Source: Fennellomyces sp. T-0311
Lineage: Eukaryota > Mucoromycota > Mucoromycetes > Mucorales > Lichtheimiaceae
DNA length: 64,000 nt
Direction of reading: 5' to 3'
Assembly (NCBI GenBank): GCA_025266875.1
Contig: JALLLT010000003.1
Span: 496,001 to 560,000 of the forward strand
Under the pieces are notes generated by a model, which did no database searches, had not been told where the DNA came from, and saw only the letters and a list, made by a program, of their open reading frames with translations. Below, in pieces: positions 12,540 to 25,828 of this stretch. Made by a program: the position numbers and the translations under genes. Position 1 is the first letter of the stretch. Every line of letters starts with the position of its first letter.

Positions 12540-15347
12540 TGTTGCTGCACAGACAAAGAAACTGTTCTTTCAGGCAAGGAGGCGAAAAGGTACCAGCGGG
12601 TATCTTCCTTGCAAGTCACGTCATGCATTTCCCAATGGATGAATAAATCGCGTAGTGTCGCGTTGAGTTTCTGATGGTGACAGTGTATATGCTAAATATT
12701 CATCATGGATCATCAAGAGTAACTTAGACTCTATCTAATCCTACTTGTATTAGGAATGAAAAGAACTCGTATTGCTCATCCTTGTGCAACTTACATGCAC
12801 CAGCACAATAATCCTCCGGGAGTGTATGGTGATTGTGAGTTAGATAAAAAAAAGAGTTTATAAAATGAAAACTGCTTATCATAAAAGGTCGCTGATGTTA
12901 CTGATTCGCATACTTGAATTCGTTCCATGTCCCTCGTTTGCGTTTTCTTCATCTATATACGGTATTAGGCTCCATTTTTTACAATACGCGCCTACAGTTG
13001 CTTGTAGGATAACCAACTTGATGTGATCGATCGCTGCGTTGATCTCATAAATGACATATATGCACTGACGCATAAGCTATTAACAACCATACGCACAAGC
13101 ATCATGCACACAAGTCGTATATGTAAAGAAAAGCAGGATCTAAATAATAGTATATCTCCCAGTTACTTACCCTACGTAACTGCCTATGAATACAATTGAT
13201 TGCTACGCATCACCAAGAATAGATCCATAACTCGTCTTTTTTTCAAGGAGAGATAAAACATTCCCGTGTTCATGTAAAAAGGTTATGCTCTCCAGCTATG
13301 CATATAAAAGCATGGCCATCCTGGGTGCTCTTCCTATTATTAAAGATGTGCATGCATGCTGAGATATGGGACACTGCATCTACTAATTGTATTGTATTGT
13401 CAGTTTTTCCATTTTCCATATGGTTTAAAGCATATAGTTGCTTTGCATACCAAAAAAGCCCATTCATATTCTATCGATTGTAAGCGTGTGCATCACTAAT
13501 GCACAGATGTACAGCAAGTATCTGCACCATGTCAATATATTGAAATATCTGATCAACGGTTTAGTTGTAATCGTAATTTATTCTTCATCAATTTCTAGAA
13601 GAAATTATAATGGAGAATAGACAAGTAAAAAAAGGTACTCTGATACGTACACGGTGATAGACTTTAATAGACAATAAATTATTGGCAAAGAGGAGAAAAG
13701 CAATAAGCATCAATATCAATGATTATGTGGCAAGAGTGGGGAGAGACAAAAAAGGTGGAAGTATAGAAATCATATACATAAACGGTATACAGTACGTGCT
13801 TTTGAAATAAAAAGTAACATAATCGGGCTAACCGTGGCGGTACGTTCGGCTAAAAAGGAAGCTGGCTACTAGACCAGGGAGCATAATGCAGCTCGACGAG
13901 AGATAGTCATAATGATATCTGCTGTTTTGATAAAAGTGGGCGCGGGTGAATTAAAAGAAGAAATATGAAATTACATAAGAAAGATATCCAATAACTGTGG
14001 CGAAAAAAGTAAATCGGAAAGACGCTTACGCGTAGGCATATCGTTGTTCGTTCATTTCATTGAGCGAGCAATAGCATCCGAGCCGACATAGGAACCTAGC
14101 AACGATGGACGCTTCTCGTATATGTATGGATGATACTGATGTATATAACGATAGTATAAGGGCAGGGGAATCAATTGTATATTTTGGGAAGAAACAAAAG
14201 AATGATAAAGAAAAACACAAATTGTGGCGTTGTTCTGGCTTTATTTATTTCACAAAGCGTATCCCCATTCCAATGCTGATCAACTGCATGAATTCTCCGA
14301 TTTTTTTTTACTCAATGTGTAGTTTAAGGCCGCGAGAAAAAGCAACGAGTTGGGGGATTATTAAGAAGAGAATGGGAACCTTAACTCATGCGTGAGAAGT
14401 TCCATTCAAAAGGAATGGTCTCATTACACATATCACACTACTATCACGGTTGTTTGTTAATGATCAGAATATGACATTGCCTTCTGATCTACAGAAAAGA
14501 AATTGTCGGATCAAAGTAGTACTAGTTTTTTTCTTGCACGTGCAAAAGCCGTTAATTTGAATGCCTATCGTTTAGGCATGACTATCAACCTCATTTTTCC
14601 AATAACATCACGCGATTGAACCCTTTCGACTCTCAGTTGATGGTCATCATCGATTTTTATTACAAATGATAGTGCTGAACCCTGATTATATAATTCAAAC
14701 TAATGAAGTTCAACGAGTAATACACTGCTTCATGGGCTGAAATTAGACACGTTGCCATTTGATTGTTATCTTTAAGTGATACCATAAATGACTTTATGAA
14801 ATCACTACTCTAGACTACTGATTCCCTGCCTCTCTCCTCTTATCTTTCGGCCAGGGTCAGCAACAGGGTGCATATTTTCACATGAATACACGTAGCAAGA
14901 CAGATGATATAAACAAAGAAAAGACCGACAAAAGTTGAACTATCGGCACTACATGTTTGAACAGTAATGAAAAAAGTTGACAGAAAACTTGGGCAAAAAA
15001 AAGGTATATAATTCATTGCTGTTGCTCGTACGGACCTACATTATCAACCAAAAAGAGGTAAAATGGATATCTGCACAGACGCAAGTAAATGAAAGATTAC
15101 CTAATATGCCCACAATGGTCTGTTTTTCTGTCACCAGATATAACGTTCCACCGTTGATCTCATGTTTTATAAACATTGAAATTGACAAAGTACACAAACA
15201 GTTTATATCGAACAACAAGAAAGCGAATGATACATGTGATGCCTGTGATTTTCTGCTGTTATCTCTCCATGTCGTCATGTCAATAGCGTCAAAGATATAA
15301 ATTGGAACGAAAAAATGTTTTATCTTCAATTGCCAGTAGATAAGCAG
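12540..15347. other. Intergenic region, no gene seen
   Basis: 2.8 kb of AT-rich sequence. The first few hundred bases are the gamma-tubulin promoter. Remaining open frames are short, overlap on both strands and show no splice-linked continuity. The last part is the chitinase promoter. Confidence 0.45.
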
Positions 15348-17134
15348 ATGATTACCATTACATCGATCGTACTCTTCATTGTGACGTTTTATCACGGTGT
15401 AACCAAGGCCGCCTTTTTGCAGAGCCCAGGATTGGTTCAATACTGGGGACAGGTAATAACGATGCACGTATAATAAGGAGAAAAGACACACCATTTTTGA
15501 TGCATGGATGGTCTTAGAATTCTGCAGGTGCAGCTGGCAGCGGACAACAGATGGCGCTCTCTAGCTACTGTGACGATGGCTCTACAGATGCGTTTATCAT
15601 GGCGTTCATTAATGAATTTAACGTGGGTAGTTTACCCAATTTGAATCTTGCGAATGCATGTAAGGATTCATTTTTCCCAGGAACTCAGCTATTGCACTGC
15701 CCTCAAGTTGCTCAAGGTATATAGAAACGATTTAACGAATTGTAATTGAAGTTCCACTAATAAAATTTGCAAATAGATATCAAGTCATGTCAAAGCAAAG
15801 GCAAGAAGATCTTGTTGTCGCTGGGTGGTGCCAGTGGTTCCTATGGTTTCCAAAGCGATGATCAAGCCGTGACATTTGCTCACACATTGTGGAATTTGTT
15901 CGGTGGTGGATCCAGCAGTACCCGTCCATTTGATGACGCTGTGCTTGACGGATTTGACCTTGATATCGAAGGTGGTGGGTCCACCGGCTATGTGGTTCGT
16001 AACTGGTTACCTCGTTAAAAATTAAGATGGTAAAAACTTATACAATTATAGACACTTGTCAATACGCTACGCGATCTTTTCCTGTCTGATTCGTCGAAGC
16101 AATACTATATTACGGCAGCACCTCAGGTACGATGATGTAAAAGTCGAAAAAATAGGTTATTTATATAGTATTTGTAGTGCCCATTCCCTGATGCCATTCT
16201 GGGATCAATCATCAGCGCAACCGGTTTCGATGCCGTCAACGTCCAGTTCTACAACAACTATTGTTCACCAAGTGGCACTTTCAACTTTGATACCTGGAAT
16301 AATTGGGCTACACAAACTTCTCCAAACAAGAATGTCAAAGTGTATCTCGGTGTTCCTGGATCACCTACTGCCGCCGGCAGTGGGTATCAATCCCCACAAG
16401 AACTGGCATCCGTTATTGAAAAGGTTGCCCAGTACTCAAACTTTGGTGGTGTGACCGTCTGGGATGCATCGCAAGCGTACAGCAATACACAAGCGTCTCC
16501 AAACTTTGCCACAGCTGTCAGCCAGGACGTTAAAACGTCGGGAACCTCGTCTGCGAGTACAAAGGGCGGTAGTGTCTCTTCCAAGAGTGATTCACCCGCT
16601 TGTCCAGCTACTGTGGCTACCGAATCCGATTCATCGTGCACTGGACAAAGTGGCACATGCATCAACAATAACTTTGCTTTGTGCAACGGCGGCAAATGGA
16701 CCACTATGGCTTGCCCAGTGGGTACTGGATGCCTTCTTAACGCCGACTCGTCCTCCACTTCGGCTTACTGTGGTTATGTGGTCGCTGAAAAGGACACATG
16801 CTCAAATCCCGTTCCATCGTCGCTTGAGAGTTCTCAAGTGGCTGCACAAGTCTATGTTGGCAATGTAAAGCACGACACTTTTGATCTAGGTATCAATGCA
16901 CAGCGTCTGGATACACGTCCATTTGGATCCACGGTTGTTGTCGAGATGACTGTTCAGCCCAACACTACAATCACAGCCGTTCAGGGTGGCACGGTCAGCC
17001 AAACCGGCCGACAAGTGACACTTAAAGTCAGAAACCAGCAAAAGAAGAACATGGCCCTGAGGCTCAATGTGAGCGGCAAAACAGGCTCTGACATGGCTCT
17101 TGCACCAGATGCACGTACACTTCAATTTCATTAG
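15348..17134 (+). CDS. Secreted GH18 chitinase with CBM19-like module
   Basis: Hydrolyses chitin in the cell wall, likely for wall remodelling or hyphal separation. Exons 15348-15452, 15518-15716, 15777-15994, 16052-16126 and 16178-17134 give 517 residues. The first ~22 residues form a signal peptide (start 15348; an in-frame ATG at 15315 would spoil it). The catalytic GH18 motif [10 protein letters not shown] (DxxDxDxE) is intact, preceded by [20 protein letters not shown] and YLGVPGSP are class III/Cts1-like blocks. A Ser-rich linker follows, then a Cys-rich segment ([19 protein letters not shown]) matching a CBM19-type chitin-binding domain, then an unassigned beta-rich C terminus of about 110 residues. 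Exon 3 uses a GTTCGT donor, chosen because it preserves the GYVTLVNTLR alignment. It converges on Epl1. Confidence 0.92.
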
Positions 17135-17167
17135 TTAGTTAGTTTACGTTTTAAGAAATTTGAAGCA

Positions 17168-17173
17168 AATAAA
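17168..17173 (+). terminator. Poly(A) signal AATAAA of the chitinase gene
   Basis: A canonical AATAAA lies 34 bp after the chitinase stop codon, the expected place for 3'-end formation. Confidence 0.5.
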
Positions 17174-17488
17174 GCGTCCTAGTGGGAAGGAGGCTTCTTG
17201 CAACAAGTGTATTAATATCGAGTATCGTATGTAAGATGAACGAAGAATCAAAAAATCAGTATACATGTGCGGAGGTTGGGGAGGTGTGTTGGGGAGCTAT
17301 ATATGATACAAACGGTTTATCCAAAATGTACAAGGGAAGAAAAGGGTGCAGAAGATGGTTAAAAAGAGGCGTGGAGAGGGGTGAAAATGTGTGCGTGGCG
17401 ATTGTCTGGATGAAGCGTACGTGAACTGCAGCATCACTGCAAAAGCTGGGCCGAACAGTATAAAAAAGTGTGGTCAGAACACACCTTT

Positions 17489-19700
17489 TTATGACGGGTG
17501 AGGTGAAGACGATGCGGTCTGTTTCATGGGTGCTCCGTTCCCTTGGTGAGCCGCAGCCATGGCCATCTGCATTGCTGCCTTGTTCTGATTGCCATTGACA
17601 ACGGCTGCCATGTTGGCTGCAATCATACCGTTAGCCATTGCAACGGCCGCCTGTTGTGGTGTCATTTTTGTTCGACTGTTTTGACGTTTTATCGGCAGAG
17701 AAGTCAAGTTCTTGTTGGTTGGTACGTTCAGTGGGCCATTCAAGCTTCCTGAACGATTATGTTGACCGTTCGCTCTGGCTTGCTGCTGCTGCTGCATAAC
17801 GTTTTGTGGTGTGACGAAAGGAATGGTAACCAAGTTGCGGAGTTCGACTTCGGACAGCAGTTGTGTGCGATGCTGTAGGTACCTGATGGATAAGGAAGTT
17901 AGAATCGTTCCTGGGTTTCTTCAACTGCCTGGTTCATACCGATCATCCATCTCATCCACTTCAAAAGGCTCATCCTCGTCACTGGATTCAGAGTCGAATC
18001 GATACCGTTCGTAGGCCTTTTGCTGGAATGGAGTGGCGGTCTTCCCGCTAAGGCATTCTCGACGGAAACCGATGCGATCGATAGTGACACGACCGCCTCG
18101 CCCGACGCGCTTTCGAAAGCGTGGTTGATGAGGCTGCTTGTGCTGTGACAGTGACTGGTAGAACTGCTTGGGCAAGGCGAGCGGGAATGGTTGGTAGGGA
18201 CACTGTTGTTAAGCGACGACAAAAAAATCATCAGTAAAAAAAAAAAGAAAAAAGGCAACGGGAAGTAAGCACACGATTATTTTCTTACCTCTGTAACATC
18301 TTCGTAGGGAGCATCCTGCTCTCTCTTCCGCGCAAGCTCTGCGTCGATCGCCATCTGCATGGGTGACTTCTCATGGCGTCCGTCGTCCCGCTTGAGTTTG
18401 TTGAGTGGGATTTTAATCGTGGCACTGGGAGATGACGTCGAATTATAAAAGTGAGTGTGAGCAATTTTGAGGATTAATTCGCATCTTGTTCCTATAAACA
18501 TACCCAGACGAGCCACCCTCCATCGACGTCTTGCGTTTCTTTTTGGACAGCAGCGGCAGCAGATCTTCGTCTTCCTTGATGCCGAGTTGACGCTGGTATT
18601 CTCGCAGCTTGCACTTTTTATCGAACACGGTATGTTCCAGCACCAAGCCTTCTTTGCGGATCTTTTCTCGTCGCAGCACCATCTCCAGCAGGTTTCTGGA
18701 CATCTCCATCTCTGAACGCAGCTTCCGCAGTCGTTCGAGCGACTGCTGGTCTGTTCGACGGGTTTTGCGGATGGGCTTGGTTTCTCGCCGGCGGAAACAA
18801 ACATAGGGGTCGATATCACCTTTAAGGGTGTCCTCAGAACGGAGCTGCGGTATGATATCTTTGCCTTTGCTCTTTTGGCGACGATCTTTCCAGTGCTGGT
18901 AGACCGACTCATTCGCTTTGAATTTCTCCGGCAGATAGTGCTGCAAGGCACCAAGCGAAGGGATTTGCGATGGATCCTAAAGTCAGATGGTTAAATTTTT
19001 GCGGGTATTTTTATTCGCACAAGGTATTACCAAGTCAAGGTGAGGCCAGTGTTGGTCAGTGGTAGATTCGTACTGCCACATGATCTTTTCAAATTCGTCT
19101 TCGGACAAATGTTCTGGAGCCGCAGCATTGTACTGTTTCAGAAAAGCCTCGTCGTCCTCGTCCATCACATATGGACAGCCGATGGCATCCTCGACGGTTG
19201 AGGAGTACCGTATTAAGGTCGACGGCTCTTTGTAGTGTCTCTTGTATGTCTTGTGGTATTCCTTGCTTGAGATGGTATGAGATGCATCGGGAGTCGGGAT
19301 GTAGCTCTCGACCTTGGCGCCGGTGGTGACTGCCGCATGAGCAGCCGAGATGGCGGCCTGCAGATCATGCTGTTGGGAGAGAGAAGTGTGTCAGGATAAA
19401 AGAATTGTCGGATATACAGTGGGCCCAGTATTATAAAATTCCAACCCCCCCTCTCACTCACCCACGCCCCCAGTCCCACTCGCCCCCCCCCAATAGTAGC
19501 AAACAAGACTGGGCCAAAGTATACACCTATCGCTACGATATGCCTACCTCTTCCTCCTCCTCCTTCTCAACACCAGTCTCTATCTGGGGAACCGACCGCT
19601 GTATGTTGGCCGCATCAGCTATGTCTGGGAGCTGGGATTCCTTGTAAATAGGGAGAGGGTGTTTGGGTGAAAGTTTTTTCACTCGGAATCGGGAGACCAT
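17489..19700 (-). CDS. EPL1: Enhancer of polycomb-like protein Epl1 (NuA4 subunit)
   Basis: Scaffold of the NuA4/piccolo histone acetyltransferase, linking Esa1 to nucleosomes. Exons 19700-19548, 19369-19031, 18976-18504, 18424-18289, 18202-17940 and 17882-17489 give 585 residues. The N-terminal EPcA region is clear: FRVKKLSPKHPLPIY, RSVPQIETGVEKEEEEE, GAKVESYIPTPDASH and SEDEFEKIMWQYE. The middle has DPYVCFRRRETKPIRKTRR and a long charged coiled coil (LERLRKLRSEMEMSRNLLE). The basic block GRGGRVTIDRIGF and an acidic stretch follow. The C terminus is Gln/Asn/Ala-rich with a run of five Gln. Exon 5 must end at the GTATGA donor to join YLQHRTQLLSEVELRNL; reading on would end at a stop after only a few codons. 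Intron 1 (178 nt) contains a C9 run. Confidence 0.95.
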
Positions 19701-22700
19701 CTAGATGGTGATGTGCTCGTGTGAATGCAAAACCCTTGCTGATGGCAGATGAGCACGCAGACAAAAGGAAAATAAAAACTGACCACAATAGCACTGTAAA
19801 GCTTTTAGTTTGCTTTTTTCCCTTTTTTTCCTTTTCACTTCTTGATACGAGGAAATGCTGGGCTGTGAATTCTTTTTTGTTGAGTGCCGCTGTATATACG
19901 TACTATAAAAACATCTTAGCAACGAGGAAAAAAATTTTCCTTGCCGGGCTTACGTCACCACTTTAAATCACCTTGGTCGTGACGAGATTCCTTTCTTATT
20001 TTCAGCCTGCAATTTTAATGTGCAGAGATCCCTAATTACGTAAATACGCGTGAGGGTGCAAAACAGGAAAAAATGCCGTTTTGCTGGAATAAGGGATCAA
20101 CTGGTCTTTGTAAGCCAGTCATATCGAAAAACTCCTACCAATTTTCGTGCTGTCCGCTGCCACAGAATCGTGTTTTCCTTCCTTTCTTCATTTCATCATA
20201 TGCTAACAACAACCGATAACCTTGTCTCCCCCTCGTTTACCCATTGCAACATACGCTCGTTCCACCTGCACACGTAGTCGCCGCTCGCTGCCCGTTTCCC
20301 ACCTGTTGCCGAGCCACCGTTCCCTTGGCAACCTTCGTTATGTGAGGCGATATAGCCTGGCATCGCCCGTTTGGAATCCCGCTTGGGATCTTCCCGGCAA
20401 ATTGAGGCTGTGCCCGTCCGTAGCCAGTTGTCGAATTGGAAGAGGTTAGTTTCTATTCCATATATATCAATCAGAGGTGGCTTTTCCATGTGTATATATA
20501 TATCTTTTTTTTAAAAAATAATAATAATATATTAGTGGGCCCTCTCGCGGATCGACCCGGAAGAACGAGAGGGAGAAAAAAAACCTCGTCTGAGCATAGG
20601 GCGTGGGTCACCCTAGTTTAAAGTTTACGGGAGTGCCAAATCCCATCATCATCGTGGCCCGCCCCGCGTCTTGGAGAAAGAGACACTCTTGCATGCGGCG
20701 TGCCTTGTTGTGCTGTGGGAGATCGGGATATCTGAATCGCCTGAAAATAAAGTTGCCGTCTATTTTTTTTCCTTATTTCTTTCAGTCCATTACATTCGAA
20801 CTTGATGCTTTTTCTGTCCAGGCACATCGTGACACAAAAAAGCACGCTTCTTCATACAAATAGCATTGAACCTAGAGTTTCACTTTGCAACACCAATCAT
20901 GATAAGCACAAGGATTTAGTCTGGGACCGTAAACCTGAATCAAGAAAATAAAGGTAGATTATGTAGCACTGAGAAGCAGCTCTCTCTTCCTCGTAATATC
21001 ACGCAGGAATGCAATGTTGATAATACGAACACACGCATTTTTTATAGATTCTGCGATTTGTGTAAATAGGAAAGTTTTTTTTTGGGGGTGATAAATCCCA
21101 AATCTTGTGACATATGGGCTTTGCTGGTCCATGCATCAATAGGGCTCCATTATTCTAATCAGAAACCCGAAAAGCCAGAATTCTGTCTACAGCAGAATGG
21201 CGTACGACGTTTACACGGCGGTGCACTCCATCTACTATATTCCTGGTATTCGGTATTACATTTTTCGGTGTTGTTCCAAGCTTATAGTCTCATGAATCAC
21301 CTGAGTTTTATATAGCCTTTGCAAATCATGATAACGTAACGTAACGCACAGTGCTCAACTATAAAAAAAGTACGTCTTTTTTTTCAAGTGAAGAAATCTT
21401 TACAAGCAGCTACACCTAGGGTGCCAAGTAAAGCAATTACGCATGCAACATTGATGCACTCTACCCACGAGTAACAAAAAAGGCAAATAGGAAAAGGTTT
21501 TAGTCTGGAACGAAGCACTTTAGCATGAAGTTATTTGTGGCTTCTCATAATCTCAAAACACTTGAGCGAACCGACTCAGTGGTGTTGACACAACACATTA
21601 TGAAACATTCCCGGATCTAAACAGTGTCAAAAAAGAACTCTCGTTCTTGTAACTAGCTGCGTATATAAATTGTCACTTCTAGCCTGTCGAAGTACATATA
21701 CTAAGATCATACTACCACTTCCTTCCGCTAAGGGTTCTTGATTGAATTTCCTGTAGCGCCACCTTTGCAATTGGACTATCGATGCTCCATTCGCAGATTC
21801 GATGAACATAATCATCGGTTAATTCAAAAATCCAGCTTCCGTATATTCTCCCGATGATATGGTAAGCAATGAATGATTTACCAAACAAAGCGAAATCGAT
21901 AATCTGTTTGGGGAAGCCGCTTCTCACATATGTACAACATCATTCTCCATCACGAGGGTACTTTTTATTCTTAATTGGGGCATCTTCGCAAAGACCCCGT
22001 ATAAAAGGGGACTATACAAACGGACCTGTACGGTATCCACGCCCGTCCGGACCGCGCTGCATAGCTCAATGCATTATGATATCACCTTTTGCATGCTGCG
22101 TATGCGCCTTAGTGCCACAAAACATAAATACTGGCTGGTAGTACATGCAGTTCTTCATCAATCCAGTTTCTATGGCATAATTTTCTTTGGTCACTTTTTT
22201 TCCTGTCTGCAAAAGGCTATGTGTTTATCTCACACGCTAATGTACTGATCATGTTGATTTTCTCATTGTCTGATCTTTCATAATATTGAGAAATATGGAT
22301 CAACATCTACACTTATATCTTGTTAATGACGATGCACAGTATGTTATATGTATGAACATAGGGTTTTCTTCTAGTACCACGGAACCGTTTCCTGTTCCAA
22401 CTCAGTCATACAACAATAATAAGCAGGTGAAGGGTCGGGTTGTACAGTTCCGGAAATAAGGCAATGTAAGCTGCGCAAGACATGTGTTTGTCAAATCAGC
22501 ACTAAAGTAAGGTTGATGGAAGGCGGATTAAGCTCATGAGAAATAGCACAGTTGTGTTATGTAAAGCAATAATCCGGAAGGGGTAATAAGCAAACAAATC
22601 AGTTCAGAATACTTATTTTTGCGCTCAGCAAGAAAAATCGTAAACCAAATCTTTTTTAGTCCTTACCGCTTCCACCCGGGTATTTTTGTACCTGATACAA

Positions 22701-25700
22701 TTGGGGCTTTGACATAGGAACTTTGGCGGCGGAATCGGATTTGTTGATGTGGTACCTAGAGAAGATCTTTATGGCGTCTTACTATTTTCTTCTTTTAATT
22801 GGAGCCCAGTTTAATTTGCCCGTTGAGCGCACTTCAAGATGTATCCATTTCATCGGGTTTATCATGATGACTAAGAAGTCTTGAGTAAAGTGATGGAGAG
22901 CGATAAAATTTGATGGTACTAACACTTTGACCAACGAGCGATCCCTTGCGCACTGTCAACCATACTAACTTAATTTGCTACATATGTGCTTAAAAGTTTT
23001 TCACCGTCCATCAACAATTTGGAAAGACGAGAAGCTCCATGTCAACATGGAAAAAAACCCAATTGAGTGCAGTTCTTTAATTCACCAATGGTAGTAAATG
23101 GACGAATCATATGAGCCAAACTAGCGATGCGTTTCATATTGTGAGCGACGGGAAGAACCGCGATAATTGTCAGCTTCATTGATAGGATGAGCAAAATAAC
23201 TCAGAAAAGGCACATATTGCTCAAAACTACATGGTTGTTTGCCGCACAGCGTCCCCAATTTCCTTTGTTTATCCGCGTGTTAAACCAGCTTTTTTACTAC
23301 TAGCGAACCAGCTTACATATTACTCTCGATATGGGCACATCTCGATTAGGTGTTCTAGATCTTTTTTTACAAAGACTCGGGTCTGGTCTAGCTTTTTGGA
23401 ATAGTCTTTAACCATAAGTAACACAATGCTCTTGTGTGACCATCCATTACAAAATGCGTAATGATGGGCAAACGGCGTACCTTACTATAGCAACTAATAA
23501 TTTTATATACGCTATACAGTCAGGTAAAGCTTTCAGTTATAGCTAAGATCACTATGACGGCGAATTTATTTTTATCACTCCCTTTTTTCCTTCATAAACA
23601 TGACATCATCCATGGCTAACCGGTTGATACTGGCGTAGTTTGCCTAATCGACAAATCTCCAAGCACTGCCTCAAATGATATAATATTACCCTGAGGGTAG
23701 AGTTTAGCTTTTCGCTGTAGATTTTTTGCCACAACTGACTGTTGAAGAAGAGTTAGTTTGGATTCAAGCAGGGTATAATATGCGTACGACTTTATCCAAT
23801 CATAACTCTGTGATGCTTCTTGTTAGGTCTGTGTTGTGGAAGCACTTTAAATACTGCTGAAGATTTATACATGTCTGCTTCAATTTCCAGGAGATTTTCT
23901 GTCGTGGAACGTACGTACACTGGGCATTATTACTGCACATGTAGTCCCTCCCTTGTTTGCAGTTGCGGGCACAGACAGTTGCTGCCGTCCGAATATCTCA
24001 TACCCGATTGGTATACATTTCGTTGTTGTGGTATATCATGCTGTCGTACGGTTTTCAGTGGTAATTAGTGCTACGTATACGCATCTGGAACGAGTTGCCA
24101 GGTGAGGGTGTGACGCCTAACGTGAGAATTTGCTTCAGGGGTTTTTCAATACATAGTACGAACGTTTTCGGAAATCTTGTGTCTAGATTACCTGGAAACA
24201 AGAGATGGTAACTGGAGATCCACCCAATATTTTTGGCTTGAAAATTGTTTTCCTGTAACCAGGCTTATGCAGTGCTTCCAAAAAGCAATGTCGCTACTCA
24301 AAAAACTCAGTGCAGTTCCATAAAGAGTCACTGTATATTTTGTATTATAGAAGTTTTGCCTTGGCGGCATTGATTTGTTTTCGATTACTTTAGAGTAAAT
24401 ATCAGAGTTCCATTTAATGACTATAGCGAATTGCTCAAAAAATAGAACTGGACGGTGCGGCGCACAAATTGAAGCAACGATATCATGCCACCATCAGCAA
24501 GATGATATTATTGGAAGGCGAGAGAGAGAAAACACAGCCTACCGAACAATCAAATGATCCATGAGCAAAAAGATATCATTGTAACGGGTGAGAGAAAGAG
24601 AGCAGTCTCTTCCATGGCTAATGCGCTCATTCTTAGCATGCTGTCCGATATTTAGCAACACAGAATAGAAATGTACTCCAACAGAGGTTTCATCCATATT
24701 TGAAAAGCAGCGGTACGTAGTTCGAGAATTAAACGAGTTACCACAGGTCTATCTAAAGCTTTATTTCCACAATTGCATTCTGAGTCACATGCATAGATAG
24801 ACGACAGACGCGGCAAAAAAAAGACAGACGAAGCCTTATGTAGACATACACACATTAGCTTAGCATCTTTATCTTCGCTTTTGGACAAAAGTCTATATAC
24901 ATATTTTATGAAAATCACGAAAATGCTAAGTTTTTCTTTTGTAGGAAATTGCGATGAAAAGTACGTGTTTCTCATATCGACGATGAATCGTCTACCCACC
25001 AAAGGCACAGTACATAAGCTTCCGCACAGAAATCTTCACATTGCCGCCACATGCTCGTTATCCTATTACCATTCTTTTGGATCTGTGTATTATTATAGGG
25101 CCGCCACTGAAGTAACTAAATTGCCATATACATTAAGACAACAACCAATCGCTATAGTCGAAGTTTCCAAGCATTCGTTTACCAGAAAAAGAAACTGAGG
25201 TCACGGTGGCAAGAACTTCTATAAACAAATGTTTAGACAGATCATGTATACAACTTATTTTGCAAGCGCAAAATTTCTGCTTCCTCTGCGGTTTTCCAGA
25301 CCATCAACTAGCTGTATTTTACGCATCCATGAGCATTAAGATACTTGGCACGGTCACTTGAATTTCCTATTTATGAATGAGTCATACTTTGGTTGGCAAG
25401 TCAACATGTATCAGTGCGTAACTGAACGGTCAGACTGGCGAGACATTGATGTACGTGATACTACGTCTCGTACGCTCACGTAGAAACATACTACCTAGCA
25501 CTATGTAACAGACAATATGAACCTTCCTGTGCTGAGGTTAATTTGTCAACTACATTTTACCAAGATTTAAGAACCTAGTAACTGCTCAAAATCGCTTGTA
25601 AGATAGTTCTGAAAGGAATCAGGTAAATATCTTATACACAGCATGCACAAGGCTATAGAGTCATATCAATTATTGATTAAAAAACAGTGGGAACACCAGA

Positions 25701-25828
25701 TCGAAACACATAATGATGTGACATTGATATTAGCAGAAATTCTAGTGGTAATACGCAGTATCAACTACTATATAAGCTCTTCCACGGATGCGACTGTTCT
25801 ATTTACTACTATTTCTTTCTAAAATGAC
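19701..25828. other. AT-rich gene desert with a GC-richer island
   Basis: About 6 kb with no supportable gene. The left edge is the Epl1 promoter. At about 20.22-20.75 kb base composition rises sharply and frames on both strands stay open; one is Arg-rich but has no ATG. Short frames at 21.6-21.9 kb (minus) and 24.9-25.2 kb (plus) look like decayed or chance coding. No tRNA or snRNA signature was found. Confidence 0.45.

Noticed and set aside
21627..21927. Overlapping minus-strand frames of 62 and 71 codons
   Set aside because: Look protein-like but have no identifiable family or exon partners; possibly relic, not supportable as a gene.
24881..25198. 105-codon plus-strand frame in the desert
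   Set aside because: No recognisable motif, no splice-linked exons, and it lies over an equally long minus-strand frame in AT-rich DNA; probably chance.
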